Translations under genes and position numbers: made by a program
Notes under the pieces: model-generated
The model's input: only the letters and a program-made list of their open reading frames with translations
Databases searched by the model: none
What the model was told of the DNA's origin: nothing
NCBI RefSeq assembly: GCF_029867415.1
Contig: NC_081184.1
Coordinates: forward strand, 109,045,360 to 109,109,359
Source: Vicia villosa
Taxonomy: Eukaryota > Streptophyta > Magnoliopsida > Fabales > Fabaceae
Direction: 5' to 3'
DNA: 64,000 nt
Shown here: one piece after another, positions 1 to 12,085 of the stretch
Position numbering within the stretch: the first letter of the stretch is position 1
How the letters are laid out: the number at the start of each line of letters is the position of its first letter

Positions 1-59
1 AGACCGACGAACACTCGGATGCAGCGTAGATTGTCTGGAATTTTAGTGAATATGATAGG

Positions 60-620
60 CTTGTTAGATATACAATTTTTGTTGTTTTTTTTCTGAATCC
101 AGAATAGGGTTTTTATAGGCCACTTTAGTATTGTTTCATAAGGTAGCGACCCTTCGTGAAACAATTCCTTTTCCAAAAGTTACAATGCTTGGCCTATTGC
201 AACCTTTACCAAGAGTTGCATATTTTTATTCTGCAACACTTCCCAAAGTGTTGTCTATTTCTGATTCAATTTTCAAATTGCCTATTGCAACACTTCACGA
301 AGTGTTGCCTATTTTCATATTCAAAATACAAACTTCACATAGATATTTTCTTGTCATTTTAGAACACACCCATAGTAATTAAATATTATTAATTATTAAT
401 AATTTCCAACAGTAATATGCCAAAAGGGCTTGCTTGAATCAATTTATATGGATTTTCATAGCTGTTGTATAATGATATGTCTTTTTGAATCTGAACTCTT
501 GAATCACTTACATGTATTGCCTTTCAGCATGAGGAGTGTTCAAATTCATTAATTAGTTAATGTAATTTTTTAAGAAAGCAACATTAGTGATGTTGCCTTT
601 TAAGAAAGCTTTTCTTTCAA
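60..620. repeat. Cluster of GCAACAC...GTGTTGC palindromes, probable CACTA subterminal remnant
   Basis: Short inverted motifs recur: GCAACACTTCCCAAAGTGTTG at about 233-253, GCAACACTTCACGAAGTGTTGCC at about 287-308, and a diverged GCAACATTAGTGATGTTGCC at about 578-597. Clustered short palindromes of this kind are typical of subterminal regions of plant CACTA transposons. No CACTA terminus or target duplication is visible, so this is inference. The small reading frames here are short and compositionally biased, and I do not regard them as genes. Confidence 0.4.
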
Positions 621-2340
621 AATTGTCAGGTTAGTAAGGTTTAAGTAGTACATTCATTTTTGTCATTGCTTTTGTTGATATCCCTCTTTGATGGATTCGA
701 GCTATGTAAGTCCCTGTCTTATTCATCATCATTTTCATTACAATTAATTTTCTCCAATATTTCTTCCTTCTTTTATGTGCTGTCTCAAGAATGAGACAAA
801 AAAACATATGTGATGGAATTGGGTGGGGTGTTGAATTTTATGCCGTATATCCAAATTGTATCTGGATGGAACAATGAGATGTATATATGTCTTAGGTATG
901 GTAATAATAATTGATTGTTTTACTTGGTATGGTCTTGAAATTGGGTATCCAAATTTGTATTTGATAGAAGAATGAGATTTATACATGTTTATTTTTAATA
1001 AAGATAAGGTGATAAATATTCTTATCTTACAATATTGGCATAGTGTATGATTCTTTAAGCCACTGATAGTAAGGAGGGCTGTTAAAAAAAATCCATGAAC
1101 TAAAATGAACCGCCAAATCAAACCGAACTGAAGTTAAATAACTGAAACCGTTATATTTTGATAGGGAATCATATCATTATGCCCAAACAGTTCTAGAATC
1201 AAATCATAATTGAAACCAAACCAAAATTGAAAATGAAAAATTCCTAAAATAAGTTAAAAAAACTTTTTAAAAAAAATTGAAAAATAGCTTAACGGTTCGG
1301 TTTGCAAAAAATTGTCTTCTAACGATTTGTTATAGTTAGGAATTTTTGGGATTTTTTGAGGTTGTTCTGCAATCGATGAGTGTATGATCTTCAAAGATGA
1401 ATCCTTTAGCTTCATTGATTGTATGACGGAGATTGTATTCACCTCTTGGAGTTGGATGTGCACTTTTTATAACCGAGTAAGCCTTTGTAATTTTTATTCT
1501 TGAAATATTCTACCGCTTTCGTGTTTTGAGATGCAGGAGTTTTCCGTTTGTTTTGTGGATGGAGTATCCCTTATACTCCCTTTAATTCCATTACTTATTA
1601 AAAAAGAATAATTTAGTAGTTTGTCAAGCGAATTGTCAACATGGCTGCTTTATTAAATCGAAAAAGTATAACAGAACTGAATTGGTAGTCTAATAGACCA
1701 TGGTTCACTATTTAACAGGTATAAATATAATTGATCCTTAAGTCATTCTATCTTTTCAATTGATTTTTCAAGGCCTTGAGAGACCCTTTAAGCTGGGAGA
1801 TCCTTGCTTAAAGTAAAAAAGGAATGGAGGGAGCAATACAAGAGACACTCACAAAATGAGAAGATTTTCAAGTTTGCATGAGTGGTTTTTTTTTTGTGAA
1901 TTTAGGATTCAACAATTTTATCCTTTTTTCAGTATTTATAGTAATTTTTTAGTTATGCTACTGATAAGCTTCAATATTTATAGTAATTTTTTTGAGTTGA
2001 CTCGAGTCGAACTTGTCTCAGTTCGGAACTTGTTCAGAATTTGTTCAGCTCAAATCTCGGTTTGAGTTCAACATGGACTTTTTTTTTTAAGCTCAAGTTC
2101 GACTTGTTATAAATTCAAGAATAAGTAGGTTCAACTCGATAGATTCATCTTGGTAGGTTCAACTCGTTTTCTTTATCCACTTTACCCGCAGGCTGCCCGT
2201 GACCTCCCCATTTTTTTGTAGTGCAGGACAGGACGGACATACTTAAATATGCAGGTTCAAAATTCAGGTTCGGCCCGCAAAAAATAACAGGTAAAACAGA
2301 CTTTTTCTAGGGGGGCCGAAACCGTTTCCCACCCCTACTG
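621..2340. other. Intergenic DNA, no supported gene
   Basis: AT-rich sequence with no recognisable coding domain on either strand. Around 2000-2330 there is a stretch rich in GTTCAACTCG and CGGCCCGC-like words that resembles decayed DNA-transposon sequence; its family cannot be fixed by eye. The LINE insertion starts at about 2341. Confidence 0.5.
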
Positions 2341-4948
2341 AATCAATTTCTTCAACCATTTTAGCGGATTCTTTAAGGAAACAGACGCTAACAGACCGGA
2401 ACCTATGAACCTTGATCTTTCTTCTTTGTCCCAGGCGAATAGGGAGGAGATGGAGAGGCCATTTTCGGAAACGGAAGTTAAGGAAGCAATTTGGTCTTGC
2501 GATGGTCACAAGAGCCCGGGCCCGGACGGTTACTCGATTGAGTTCTTCAAAAGCTTTTGGTCTCTCCTCAAAGAGGATATTATGAGATTTTGCTCCGACT
2601 TTCATTCTAAAGGTATGCTCGTGAAATCCATTACATCGTCTTTTATCACTCTCATCCCAAAGTCTAAGAATCCTTAAGATTTAGCCGAATACGGTCCTAT
2701 TTGTTTGGTGGGTAGTCTCTACAAAATCATGGCTAAGTTGTTGGCGATTAGGATTAAAAAGGTGATTGGGAATTTGATTTCTTCTAATCAAACCGCTTTT
2801 GTTCCGGGTAGAAACATGCTAGATGGGATATTGTTGGTGAATGAGATTCTTGATTGGTCTAAAAAGAGAAAAAAGGATTGCTTCTTGCTTAAGGTTGACT
2901 TCGAAAAGGCTTTTGACTCGGTTTCTTGGAAGTATCTTAGGCTAATCTTGAATAATATGGGGTTCAGAGGTACTTGGATGAAGTGGATGGAAGCTTGTGT
3001 CTTTAATAGCCACATATCCGTGTTGGTGAACGGGAGCGCTACGAAGGATTTCAAGGTTCAAAAGGGTTTGCGTCAAGGAGACCCTTTGTCCCCGTTTCTT
3101 TTTGTCTTAGCGATGGAAGGCTTAACCGCCTTGGTTAGGAAAGCGGTAGAGTTGGGCGAGTTCAAACCGTTTAAGTATGGGATAGCGGATCATGTGGACA
3201 TTTTACAATTTGTGCACGATACTTTAATTCTTGGTGAAGCATCTACTCATAACCTTTGGACTTTAAAATTTTTGTTGAGAGGATTTGAACTTGTGTCGGG
3301 TTTGAGAATTAATTTTTCTAAAAGTAATGTTTACGGTGTGAATGTTGGAGATGGCTTTTTGAATACGGCAACTTCTTTTCTCGGTTGCAACAAAGGAGAT
3401 ATTCAGTTCTTGTTTCTAGGAATAATAGTGGGGGCGAATCCTAGAAGTAGGAAGATATGGTCGATAGTTATTAAAAACATCAAAAATGGGCACTCCTCTT
3501 GGAAAGGTAAAAGTATTTCAATCGGCGGGAGAGTGACCCTCATCAACACGGTGCTTAACGCAATTCCTTCATTCACTCTCTCCTTTTTTAAAGCGTCGGG
3601 TTTGGTTCTTAAAGAGATCAAAAGTCTCATGAGTAATTTCTTGTGAAGTGGAAACACTAATACTCGAGGCATTCATTGGGTGAAGTGGAGCACCGTTTGT
3701 AAGCCTAAGTAAAAATGTGGTTTAAGAATTAGAGATGTCAGCGAGATTAACCAAGCGCTTCTCCTCAAGTGGAAGTGGAGGATTCTAACGGAAAAGAGTA
3801 CAATGAGTGGTTTTCTGGACATGAGATACAAGAGATCGATCATTAAGGTCCAAGCTCCGTGTAGCGAGGTTTGCAAGCTAAAAGACTCCACTTGGTGGAG
3901 GGATATGATTTCCAATGACGTGAAGGTGGATTTTAGTGATGATGGTTTTCCGTCTTGTATTCACGGCGAGCTAAAGGAAGGTAATCACATTTTATTCTGG
4001 TTTAGTTTATGGTTGGGAGATCAAACTCTAAGGAACTAGTTCCCAGACTTGTTTGATATTTCAACCTTTAAATTAGCCACCGTGTCTGAAGCTTTTTCAT
4101 GGATTAATGGCAATGTTGTCTAGAACTTAAAAAATTTGTTCAGATCTGATTCGGCCGCTGCCCTCTTGATTGTCAGCAGCGCTGCCCATCTGCAGTGGCA
4201 GAATCTCACAACTCTTCTGGCAGCGGCTTCCCCGGTCCGTTATGTCGATGACGTTTTCAATTGGAGCCCGAGCAGTAACGGTTTTTTTCTGTTGCATCTG
4301 TGTCTGCTCTAATTGTAGAGCATAAGGAGATAGCCTGGTCCGCGGATACGATGGATATGCTGAATGTAATGTGGCAAACGCCGGCTCCTTTAAAATTCAA
4401 GATTTTCGCTTGGAGATTATTGATTTCTAGATTACCGTCTAAAGATTTGCTGCTCAGAAGAGGTGTAGTCATCGATGCTACTAATGCTTGCTGTGAGTTT
4501 TGTAGGTCGCAACCGGAAAATTTGAATCACCTATTCTTTGCTTGTAACGTTGCTAAGTTGATGTGGCGTCGGATCTTCTTGTGGTTGGGAGACAATCTCT
4601 CCTTCTCTTTAGATGATTTTTTGGCTTTTGGCAAGTTTCAAGAGAAGGTGAGAAATGCAAATTCAAGATTGAAAATCAACACCATTTGGCTAGCTACAAC
4701 TTGGAGCCTTTGGTTCATGAGAAATGCTATGATTTTCGATAAGGTGCCGTATAGTTTTGACGTGGTGTACTCTAATATCTTGTATTTATCTTTGAGTTGG
4801 TTAGCTAGTAGTAATCCTTTGTATTTCTCTAGCTTTTACGAATGGTATAAATCTCCTTTAGATTGTTTCATTACCTTGTAATTTCTTTGTTGTAAGGGTT
4901 GCACCCCTAGTGCGATTACTTATATCAATTGCTTATTGAAAAAAAAAA
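2341..4948 (+). mobile_element. 5'-truncated L1-type LINE (LINE-A)
   Basis: The element starts inside ORF2 (ORF1 and the endonuclease are missing), continues through reverse transcriptase and a C-terminal zinc-binding domain, and ends in an A tract at about 4938-4948. 5' truncation plus a terminal A tract is the normal result of target-primed reverse transcription. The start at 2341 is approximate, placed where coding similarity begins. No target-site duplication could be fixed. Confidence 0.85.
2405..4881 (+). pseudogene. LINE ORF2 remnant: reverse transcriptase plus zf-RVT domain
   Basis: The translation shows the non-LTR RT block order: GHKSPGPDGYSIEFFKSFW, then AFVPGRNMLDGILLVNE, the motif-A DFEKAFDSVSW, and GLRQGDPLSPFLFVLAMEG. 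The C-terminal frame at 4300-4881 is the zinc-binding domain common to plant LINE polyproteins (FKIFAWRLLISRLPSKDLL, then C-x2-C and H residues). The frame is broken by in-frame stops at 2675-2677 (TAA), 3644-3646 (TGA, where a Trp codon is expected), near 3710 and near 4037, and by a frameshift between about 4040 and 4300. At 3209-3220 the catalytic FADD box reads FVHD, so the first of the two catalytic aspartates is lost. The copy cannot mobilise itself. Confidence 0.88.
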
Positions 4949-6819
4949 ATTCTATTTCAAATAAAAATTTAACTGCGAGGTATAATACCAGTATTTGAAA
5001 AGTAACTCAATAGGATGATTTGATTTATCAAATAATTAAATCAACAAAACAAATCAAATTGAAATACAATAATATCATATCTTAATATTGAAACAAAAGA
5101 ATATTCATGAATAAATGTCTCCTTTGATTTCTTTCAAAATAAATTTAACAAATGAATAAAAACAAAAAACAATATTTGTACAATATCACAAGATATCGTT
5201 GAAACAATTCTCACATGAAGAAAATCTATCATATAAAAAAAGTTTAGCTTTTCCTCAATCCTCAAGCATTCCACATCAGCAATTCTCCTCTCAAAATTCT
5301 ACATCAGCGTCCTCAAAATTAACTTCTTCTTCCACTATAATTCGACAGTTACATCCTTCTATTCTTCAATTTCCACTATCCTCATAACTGCCCTTAAACC
5401 CATCATCTTCCATATTCCAAAACCGTTCCAAAAAAATGTTAGTGCACCCTCATACTTCCAAAACCGTTCCATTTTCCCGAAATTCCTTTTTACTTTGCCT
5501 TATAATTATGTTGTCCCATTCAACATAAAGCATGACAACAACGATTTGTTTCTCTCAACTCTCAATCGTACAACACCCCCTCTTCTGTCTCGATCGGTTC
5601 TCTCAATCTCACACTCAAACCATCACTTTCAACATCACGGTACTCATTGGTGAAGACTGATCGATTGTAATGTTGACATACGTTTTTTTGGTTTCGTCAT
5701 TTGTAGAAAAATTGGTGAAAGAGCAAGCATCGATGAACACGGTTTGATGATGTTACTGAGCGGTTTCATTCGCGTTTGAACCTGTGGTATTCGATTTTCA
5801 ACGTTTGATGATGAATGTTGAGTTGAAACAACTTTGAATCGGCAAAGTTGGGTGAGATTTTTACGAGTTTATGATATTTTCTCTTTAATCTCTCTTCTTC
5901 TCTCTCAAACTTTCTGCATTATTTTCTCCATGCAAATCTGATTTAGGTGTATTAATGTTGCTTAATTTAGTTTTATTTTTGGAATCAATTAATAGGACAC
6001 CAAGTGTTTGTTATAATGATTGAACATTGTTGAGAATGGAAGAGAATCGATTCAAGATTGAAGGTGTTATGAGGTGAGTTTTCTGTTATGGAAGTTTGGT
6101 ACCGATATTCTTATGGTTTTTTTAATTTTCTTATATAGATTGAAATCGGTGATGGTGATTATGGAGAGAAATATGGAGATATGGAGGAGGATTCGGGAAT
6201 CGCGGTGGTGACAGAAAGATGATTTGAAGAGAGATTGTTACAAACCTATTAGAGGTGAATTCCTTTTCTCTTTTTCGGTTGCGATTTTCTACAATTTATG
6301 TTACAAACACATTTTCTTTCCCTTTCAAAACTCTGTCCTACGATTCTGTTATTCGTTCCCATTATAACTAGTTTCTCTCATTTTCTGTTATACCGATTCT
6401 CTGTTCTTCCGTTCTGTTATGAAATTCTGTTGTGGTCTTTTTCTGTTGCAAACCTTTTTGTTGAGTTCTTTTTTTTGTTGAACCACTTTTGGTAATTCAA
6501 GGGGTAATGTTGCTCTTACTGAACCGATTTGGATTGGTTTTTTGTGATATGCTGCAGATATTCGTGTTGGCATTGATACGGTTTTGAACCGGTTCTCACT
6601 ATTTTATGCAGGGTATTTTTGAATTGGAATTTCCGAAGTGATGCGGTATTGCTATTGAAATTCTGAATCATCTTCAAAAATTGTAATATCCGCTCAATAT
6701 CGAATTATATCAATCCTTTAGGTTCACAATATAATTTATTTTGTTCTTTCACATTAATCTCGAGATATACATAAAGGATAATAAAATAGAATTCTCGGTT
6801 TTAGTGGATTGAGCTGATT
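4949..6819. other. Non-coding stretch with a weak spliced-transcript signature
   Basis: No known domain is found. Between about 5540 and 6260 the sequence looks like leader DNA: CT-rich tracts followed by short exon-like pieces. One example starts at the ATG at 6036, can be joined at a GT donor near 6074 to an AG acceptor near 6139, and stays open for roughly 36 codons. The peptide resembles nothing I know. I record it as a possible non-coding or decayed transcript, not a gene. Confidence 0.25.
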
Positions 6820-7560
6820 ATGTTTTTCCTAAGTGGTGATCCTGATTCCCCAAGCAATTCTAAAGCTTCTCCAACAATTGATGTTTACAGCTTCGCTTTG
6901 GGTTACCCTAGTAAGTGTGGTTCTGCTGCTTATAAATTTCTCTAGTAAGTGTGGTTTCCCTATAGGGTTTATTTCCCCAATGTGTGTTATTCCCCTAAAA
7001 ATTTCTTTCATTTCTCCTAGAAGATGTTACAAAAGACAGGCTCTACGTAGAAGTCTTCATCCAGTCGAGATTAGTCGAGTATCCCGCTGTACTATGACGT
7101 TTTCAAGATCTCCTGTTTATCTGTTTTGTTCGTTTTGTCAGCATATGCATGACATTCATACATTCATACTTACACCATTCATGCACATTTGCATTTTCTA
7201 GTGATCCTAAATCCATTTTGGTTATGTTTATCACCAAGTAGTGTATTCCCTCTCTCCAATAGTGCGTCAGCCCTAAGTAGAAAAGTATGTATCCTTTCTA
7301 AATTCCCCATTGAGTTTATCCCTCGTGGGAGTGTTTGCTTTAGCTTTCCTTTCCATTTTGGATAGGATAAATCCTTACATGAGCTTATTCCTCGTGAGGA
7401 AGAGTCCTGGTTGACCATCTCTCTCCCGTTTGTTCCTGGATTGATTTTTGCCTCTAATCATTGAGACTTCTCAAATTAACGAAATTTGGATCAAGAGTGT
7501 ATTTATTTTACACCTTTGATGGAAGATTCCTGCATCTTCAAGGAAAAAGTCGACGTCCAG

Positions 7561-8380
7561 ATGAAGATTCCTGTACCTTCAGTGAAAGTTGGTATCCAGA
7601 TGACAAGATTCCTGCATCTTCAAGTAAAAAGTCGATGTCCAGATGAAGATTCCTGTACCTTCAGTGAAAGTTGGTATCCAGATGACAAGATTCCTGCATC
7701 GTCAAGTAAAAAGTCGATGTCCAGATGAAGATTCCTGTACCTTCAGTGAAAGTTGGTATTCAGATGACAAGATTCCTGCATCGTCAAGTAAAAAGTCGAT
7801 GTCCGGATGAAGATTCCAGTGCCTTCAGTAAAAGTTGGTATTCAGATGACCAGATTCCTGCATCTTCAAGTAAAAAGTCGATGTCCAGATGAAGATTCCT
7901 GTACCTTCAGTGAAAGTTGGTATTCAGATGACAAGATTCCTGCATCGTCAAGTAAAAAGTCGATGTCCAGATGAAGATTCCTGTACCTTCAGTGAAAGTT
8001 AGTATTCAGATGACAAGATTCCTGCATCTTCAAGTAAAAAGTCGATGTCCAGATGAAGATTCCTGTACCTTCAGTAAAAGTTGGTATTCAGATGACAAGA
8101 TTCCTGCATCGTCAAGTAAAAAGTCGATGTCCAGATGAAGATTCCTGTACCTTCAGTGAAAGTTGGTATTCAGATGACAAGATTCCTGCATCTTCAAGTA
8201 AAAAGTCGATGTCTAGATGAAGATTCCTGTACCTTCAGTAAAAGTTGGTATCCAGATGACTAGATCCCTGCATTGTCAAGTAAAAAGTCGATGTCTAGAT
8301 GAAAATTCCCGTACCTTCAGTAAAAGTTGGTATCCAGATGACAAGATCCCTGCATCTTTAAGTAAAAAGTTGATGTTCAG
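7561..8380 (+). repeat. 82-bp tandem array, 10 units
   Basis: The word ATGAAGATTCC (with small variants) recurs at 7561, 7643, 7725, 7807, 7889, 7971, 8053, 8135, 8217 and 8299, an exact 82-bp spacing. Each unit is two diverged halves of about 41 bp, one containing CCTTCAGTGAAAGTTGGTA and one containing CATCTTCAAGTAAAAAGTCG. A partial unit precedes it from about 7518. The array lies in the 3' untranslated part of the Ogre/Tat element. Short open frames across it are by-products of the repeat. Confidence 0.93.
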
Positions 8381-8390
8381 ATGAAGATTC

Positions 8391-9050
8391 CTCTACCTTC
8401 AGTAAAAGATGGTAGTTCACCTTCAGTAAACGTCGGTGTATCTTTTGTTTCTCTACCTTCAGTAAAAGTCGGTAGTTCACCTTCAGTAAACGTCGGTGTA
8501 TCTTTTGTTTCTCTACCTTCAGTAAAAGATGGTAGTTCACCTTCAGTAAACGTCGGTGTATCTTTTGTTTCTATACCTTCAGTAAAAGATGGTAGTTCAC
8601 CTTCAGTAAACGTCGGTGTATCTTTTGTTTCTCTACCTTCAGTAAAAGCTGGTAGTTCACCTTCAGTAAACGTCGGTGTATCTTTTGTTTCTCTACCTTC
8701 AGTAAAAGTCGATAGTTCACCTTCAGTAAACGTTGGTGATTCTTTTGTTTCTCTACCTTCAGTAAAAGTTGGTAGTTCACCTTCAGTAAACGTCGGTGAT
8801 TCTCCTGTTTCTCTACCTTCAGTAAAAGTTGGTAGTTCACCTTCAGTAAACGTCGGTGTATCTTTTGTTTCTCTACCATCAGTAAAAGTTGGTAGTTCAC
8901 CTTCAGTAAACGTCGGTGTATCTTTTGTTTCTCTACCTTCAGTAAAAGTCGGTAGTTCACCTTCAGTAAACGTCGGTGTATCTTTTGTTTCTCTACCTTC
9001 AGTAAAAGTTGGTAGTTCACCTTCAGTAAACATCGGTGTATCATTTGTTT
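8391..9050 (+). repeat. 60-bp tandem array, 11 units, open in frames on both strands
   Basis: Eleven exact 60-bp periods from 8391, each made of two related 30-bp halves (CTACCTTCAGTAAAAG and TTCACCTTCAGTAAACG). It directly follows the 82-bp array and shares the CCTTCAGTAAAAGT core, so it probably arose by amplification of half of that unit. Because 60 is divisible by three and the unit lacks stops, 20-residue repeats are open on the plus strand (LPSVKVGSSPSVNVGVSFVS) and in two minus-strand frames (for example TFTEGELPTFTEGRETKDTP). I treat this as structural, not coding. Confidence 0.93.
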
Positions 9051-9402
9051 CTTTACCTATGAGGTATTTTCCCCTGTAGGTTTGTAATCTCTTCTCCAGT
9101 GGAGTTTGATTCCATTCTCTAGTGGACTTAGATATCCCTTCGTCACAATCCTTTCACCGATTAGGTCTCCTTGTCGACTTTCTCTTTGTGGAGTTCATTT
9201 GTCTTCTACTTTGTTTCTCTAGTGGTAGTTTGTCTCTCGTGACACCTTGTACCATTAATTTTCCTCATATGCATTCATACATATCATATCATAGGCATAT
9301 TTGTAGTTCTTAGGGCCAAAATTGTGTATTTTTGTATTTAAGTCCCTTCAATCACGTCGAGACGAAGATTTCAATCTTCATATCTCTAGATTGAAGATAC
9401 TT

Positions 9403-9415
9403 AAATAGGGGCATC
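9403..9415 (+). promoter_or_regulatory. Polypurine tract of the Ogre/Tat element
   Basis: AAATAGGGGCATC lies directly before the LTR start TGTCATACCCC. A purine-rich tract in this place primes plus-strand DNA synthesis in LTR retrotransposons, and its position marks the following LTR as the 3' copy. Confidence 0.7.
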
Positions 9416-10342
9416 TGTCATACCCCAATTTTTGCCCTATGCCTTTCGTCCCATTAGATCGTTTGCATATCATTCATTCACTCACTGAGGCATGAGTTCA
9501 AATAATCAACATTTGTACAAAGTCAAGGTTTTGGCATGGTTCAAAATGGGTATGTCAATTGAGCGTGATTTAAGTGTTGTTTCTAGGGGAAAGAAATTAA
9601 GGCTTTCTATAGGCTGATCCAATTTATCAATTCAAGAATCATTTTTTGTCGTGATTATTGGTTTAGAGGGAAGTTGTGTTTCTTTGCGTTTTGAGAGAAA
9701 TTATTTCACTTGTTTGCATATTACATTTCACATTAATATTTGAATAGGTCTTTCATATTTAGGTCCTCTTGATCATATTTGCATCTTTTTCAACTTTTAA
9801 TTTCCTTTTTTATCTTTCGTTTTTTTAGTTAATTATTAATTAAATATACTATTTTTACTAATAATTAAATGTTAAATTTGATTATTGATTAAGATTGGTA
9901 TTTAGTTAGTAGTTAAAGTTGTAGTTGTTTTTGAATAGTGTTGTGATTATTATAAAAATAAATTTTCTTTCTTTCTTAAAAAATAAAAATAGAATAGTCT
10001 TTGTCTTTTGTCTTCATACCACTAAAAAAAAAACTAGAAAAAAGACATTAGAGTACATGACACAGTCTGTATCAAAATACAAAAAAGGGAAAGAGACTAA
10101 TTCTTCACAGGGCCTGATTTCGACCTCCAAGCATCACCATAACAGTCCAAAAACACATGCTTCTTGCTGCAACACTGCTGTCCCAAAACTTGCACCATAT
10201 AGTCCAAACATTGCACCAAAATGGTCCTCAAAAAACCTGCAATCAAAAAGTGAAAGATTCAGTGCTTCAAAGTGTTCAAATCTTACCAAACTTTCCCCCC
10301 AAAACCCTCTTCAAATTCCTCTCTAAAACCTTAATCTGAGCC

Positions 10343-10350
10343 TATAAAAA
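10343..10350 (+). promoter_or_regulatory. TATA box of the Ogre/Tat LTR
   Basis: TATAAAAA in the context GCCTATAAAAAGGGGAG. It is placed where an LTR promoter would be expected and is followed by C-rich leader-like sequence. The transcription start is not known. Confidence 0.5.
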
Positions 10351-11506
10351 GGGGAGATCGGCAGCCACACACGAAAAAACCTAACAAAAATTTGCAGCCA
10401 CTAAAACCTTGCAATAATCCTCTCAAACCTTTACTGCAATGGTCACACAACCCTTCTTCTAAACCTCCACACCTCAACACAACACCATCACGCTTAGCCG
10501 ATTCATAAGCCATTTTCTCGATAAACCTTCATTCATTCCAAACACCTTCAACCTTGACTTTACGCACAACAATAACACCGGATTTTAGAAGGAGTAGAAA
10601 TCAGAAAAGAATAAACGTTATTTGGAACTTCGCTCGCCGAAGCACTCGTCGGAGGCGCCGTCTCCTCTGAAGCGGACAAGAAGCAGAGACGAAGAGTAGA
10701 ACAAGTGCAAATACCTGAAATCGTTGAGGGATTCACATCGGCATAATTTCTTCATCATTGTTGCTTTCATTTTGATTTCGGTTTCCATTATCTTCGTAAC
10801 TGTAACTTATAATTCCTGGTATAATGAGAAATTGGGATATGGGCTTTGTTGGGGATAAGGGTATAATGCTGTTTGTTTCTGTTCTTGTTTGATTTGAATC
10901 TTGATTTGTGATGTCGATTGCGTGAGAACACGTGAGATATGGGATCGAGAGAGATTTTTGAGAGTGAAAATCGTGTGAGATGAGCGAAAGCAGAGAACGT
11001 TTCCTTTTTCTTTTTCTGTTGGAACATAGAAGGGGCGTGTGTTTTGGCTCTTAGGGTTCCATAACCCATTTTTGTGTGTTGGATAGGTAACCGGGTTCCA
11101 ATATGATCCGGCCCAACACAACTTTTTTTTATTCTATTTTTATGGGTTACTAACTTTGGGCCTGAGCAATCTCAGCACACCCGAACTTCTCTTATGCACA
11201 CCCTTTGTTTTTTTATTATAGCCCATGTCATTGTTATCTTTTTTTGTTTACTTTATTTTAGTTAGTATAATATTCAAAATACAAAAACATGTTTTATTTT
11301 AGACCTTATTTCATATAACAAAACACACAAAATATTTTTATTACATAGGTTTGTTAGATTTTACTTCTCATATTAAAACGTTAAAAATATTAGATTAATC
11401 TCAATTCAAAGTCAATAAACCTTGGTCCAACGCCAAGCGGTTACAAATAATTTCTCGATCCAACGTCGAGTTTCTTCTCACAAAAATTCTTTAAACCATA
11501 CCGAAA

Positions 11507-12085
11507 GATCGAGTGACAAGAAGTGTACACCTCTTGAATACCTCGATTCTTTTGGATTAACACCTTTTTTAATTCTTTCTTAATTAAATCGAAGTGATCG
11601 AGTGACAAGAAGTGCACACCTCTTGAATACCTTTGATCCTTTGAATCAAACTTTAAAAATTCTTTCTTAATTAAATCGAAGTGATCGAGTGACAAGAAGT
11701 GCACACCTCTTGAATACCTTTGATCCTTTGAATCAAACTTTCAAAATTATTTCTTAATCCAATCGAAGTGATCGAGTGACAAGAAGTGCACACCTCTTGA
11801 ATACCTTTGATCCTTTGAATCAAACTTTCAAAATTATTTCTTAATCCAATCGAAGTGATCGAGTGACAAGAAGTGCACACCTCTTGAATACCTTTGATCC
11901 TTTGAATCAAACTTTAAAAAATTCTTTATTAATTAAATCGAAGTGATCGAGTGACAAGAAGTGCACACCTCTTGAATACCTTTGATCCTTTGAATCAAAC
12001 TTTAAAAATTATTTCTTAATCCAATCGAAGTGATCGAGTGACAAGAAGTGCACACCTCTTGAATACCTCTGATCCTTTGAACCAA
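11507..12085 (+). repeat. 87-bp tandem array inside the Ogre/Tat LTR, 7 units
   Basis: GATCGAGTGACAAGAAGTG starts at 11507, 11596, 11683, 11770, 11857, 11945 and 12032, a spacing of 87-89 bp. The first unit is the most diverged. Open frames on the minus strand (repeated CTSCHSITSIGLRNN-like peptides) simply follow the repeat. Confidence 0.92.

Noticed and set aside
7500..9050. CRISPR-like regular repeat array
   Set aside because: Units are contiguous tandem repeats without unique spacers, and the DNA is from a plant nuclear genome.
8377..9079. Open frames of 157-232 codons on both strands across the 60-bp array, resembling a repetitive cell-wall or silk-like protein
   Set aside because: All follow automatically from a stop-free 60-bp unit whose length is divisible by three; they lie in the 3' untranslated part of a retrotransposon and no start context or flanking coding sequence supports translation.
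11441..11910. Two minus-strand ORFs with repeated CTSCHSITS peptides
   Set aside because: By-products of the 87-bp tandem array in an LTR.
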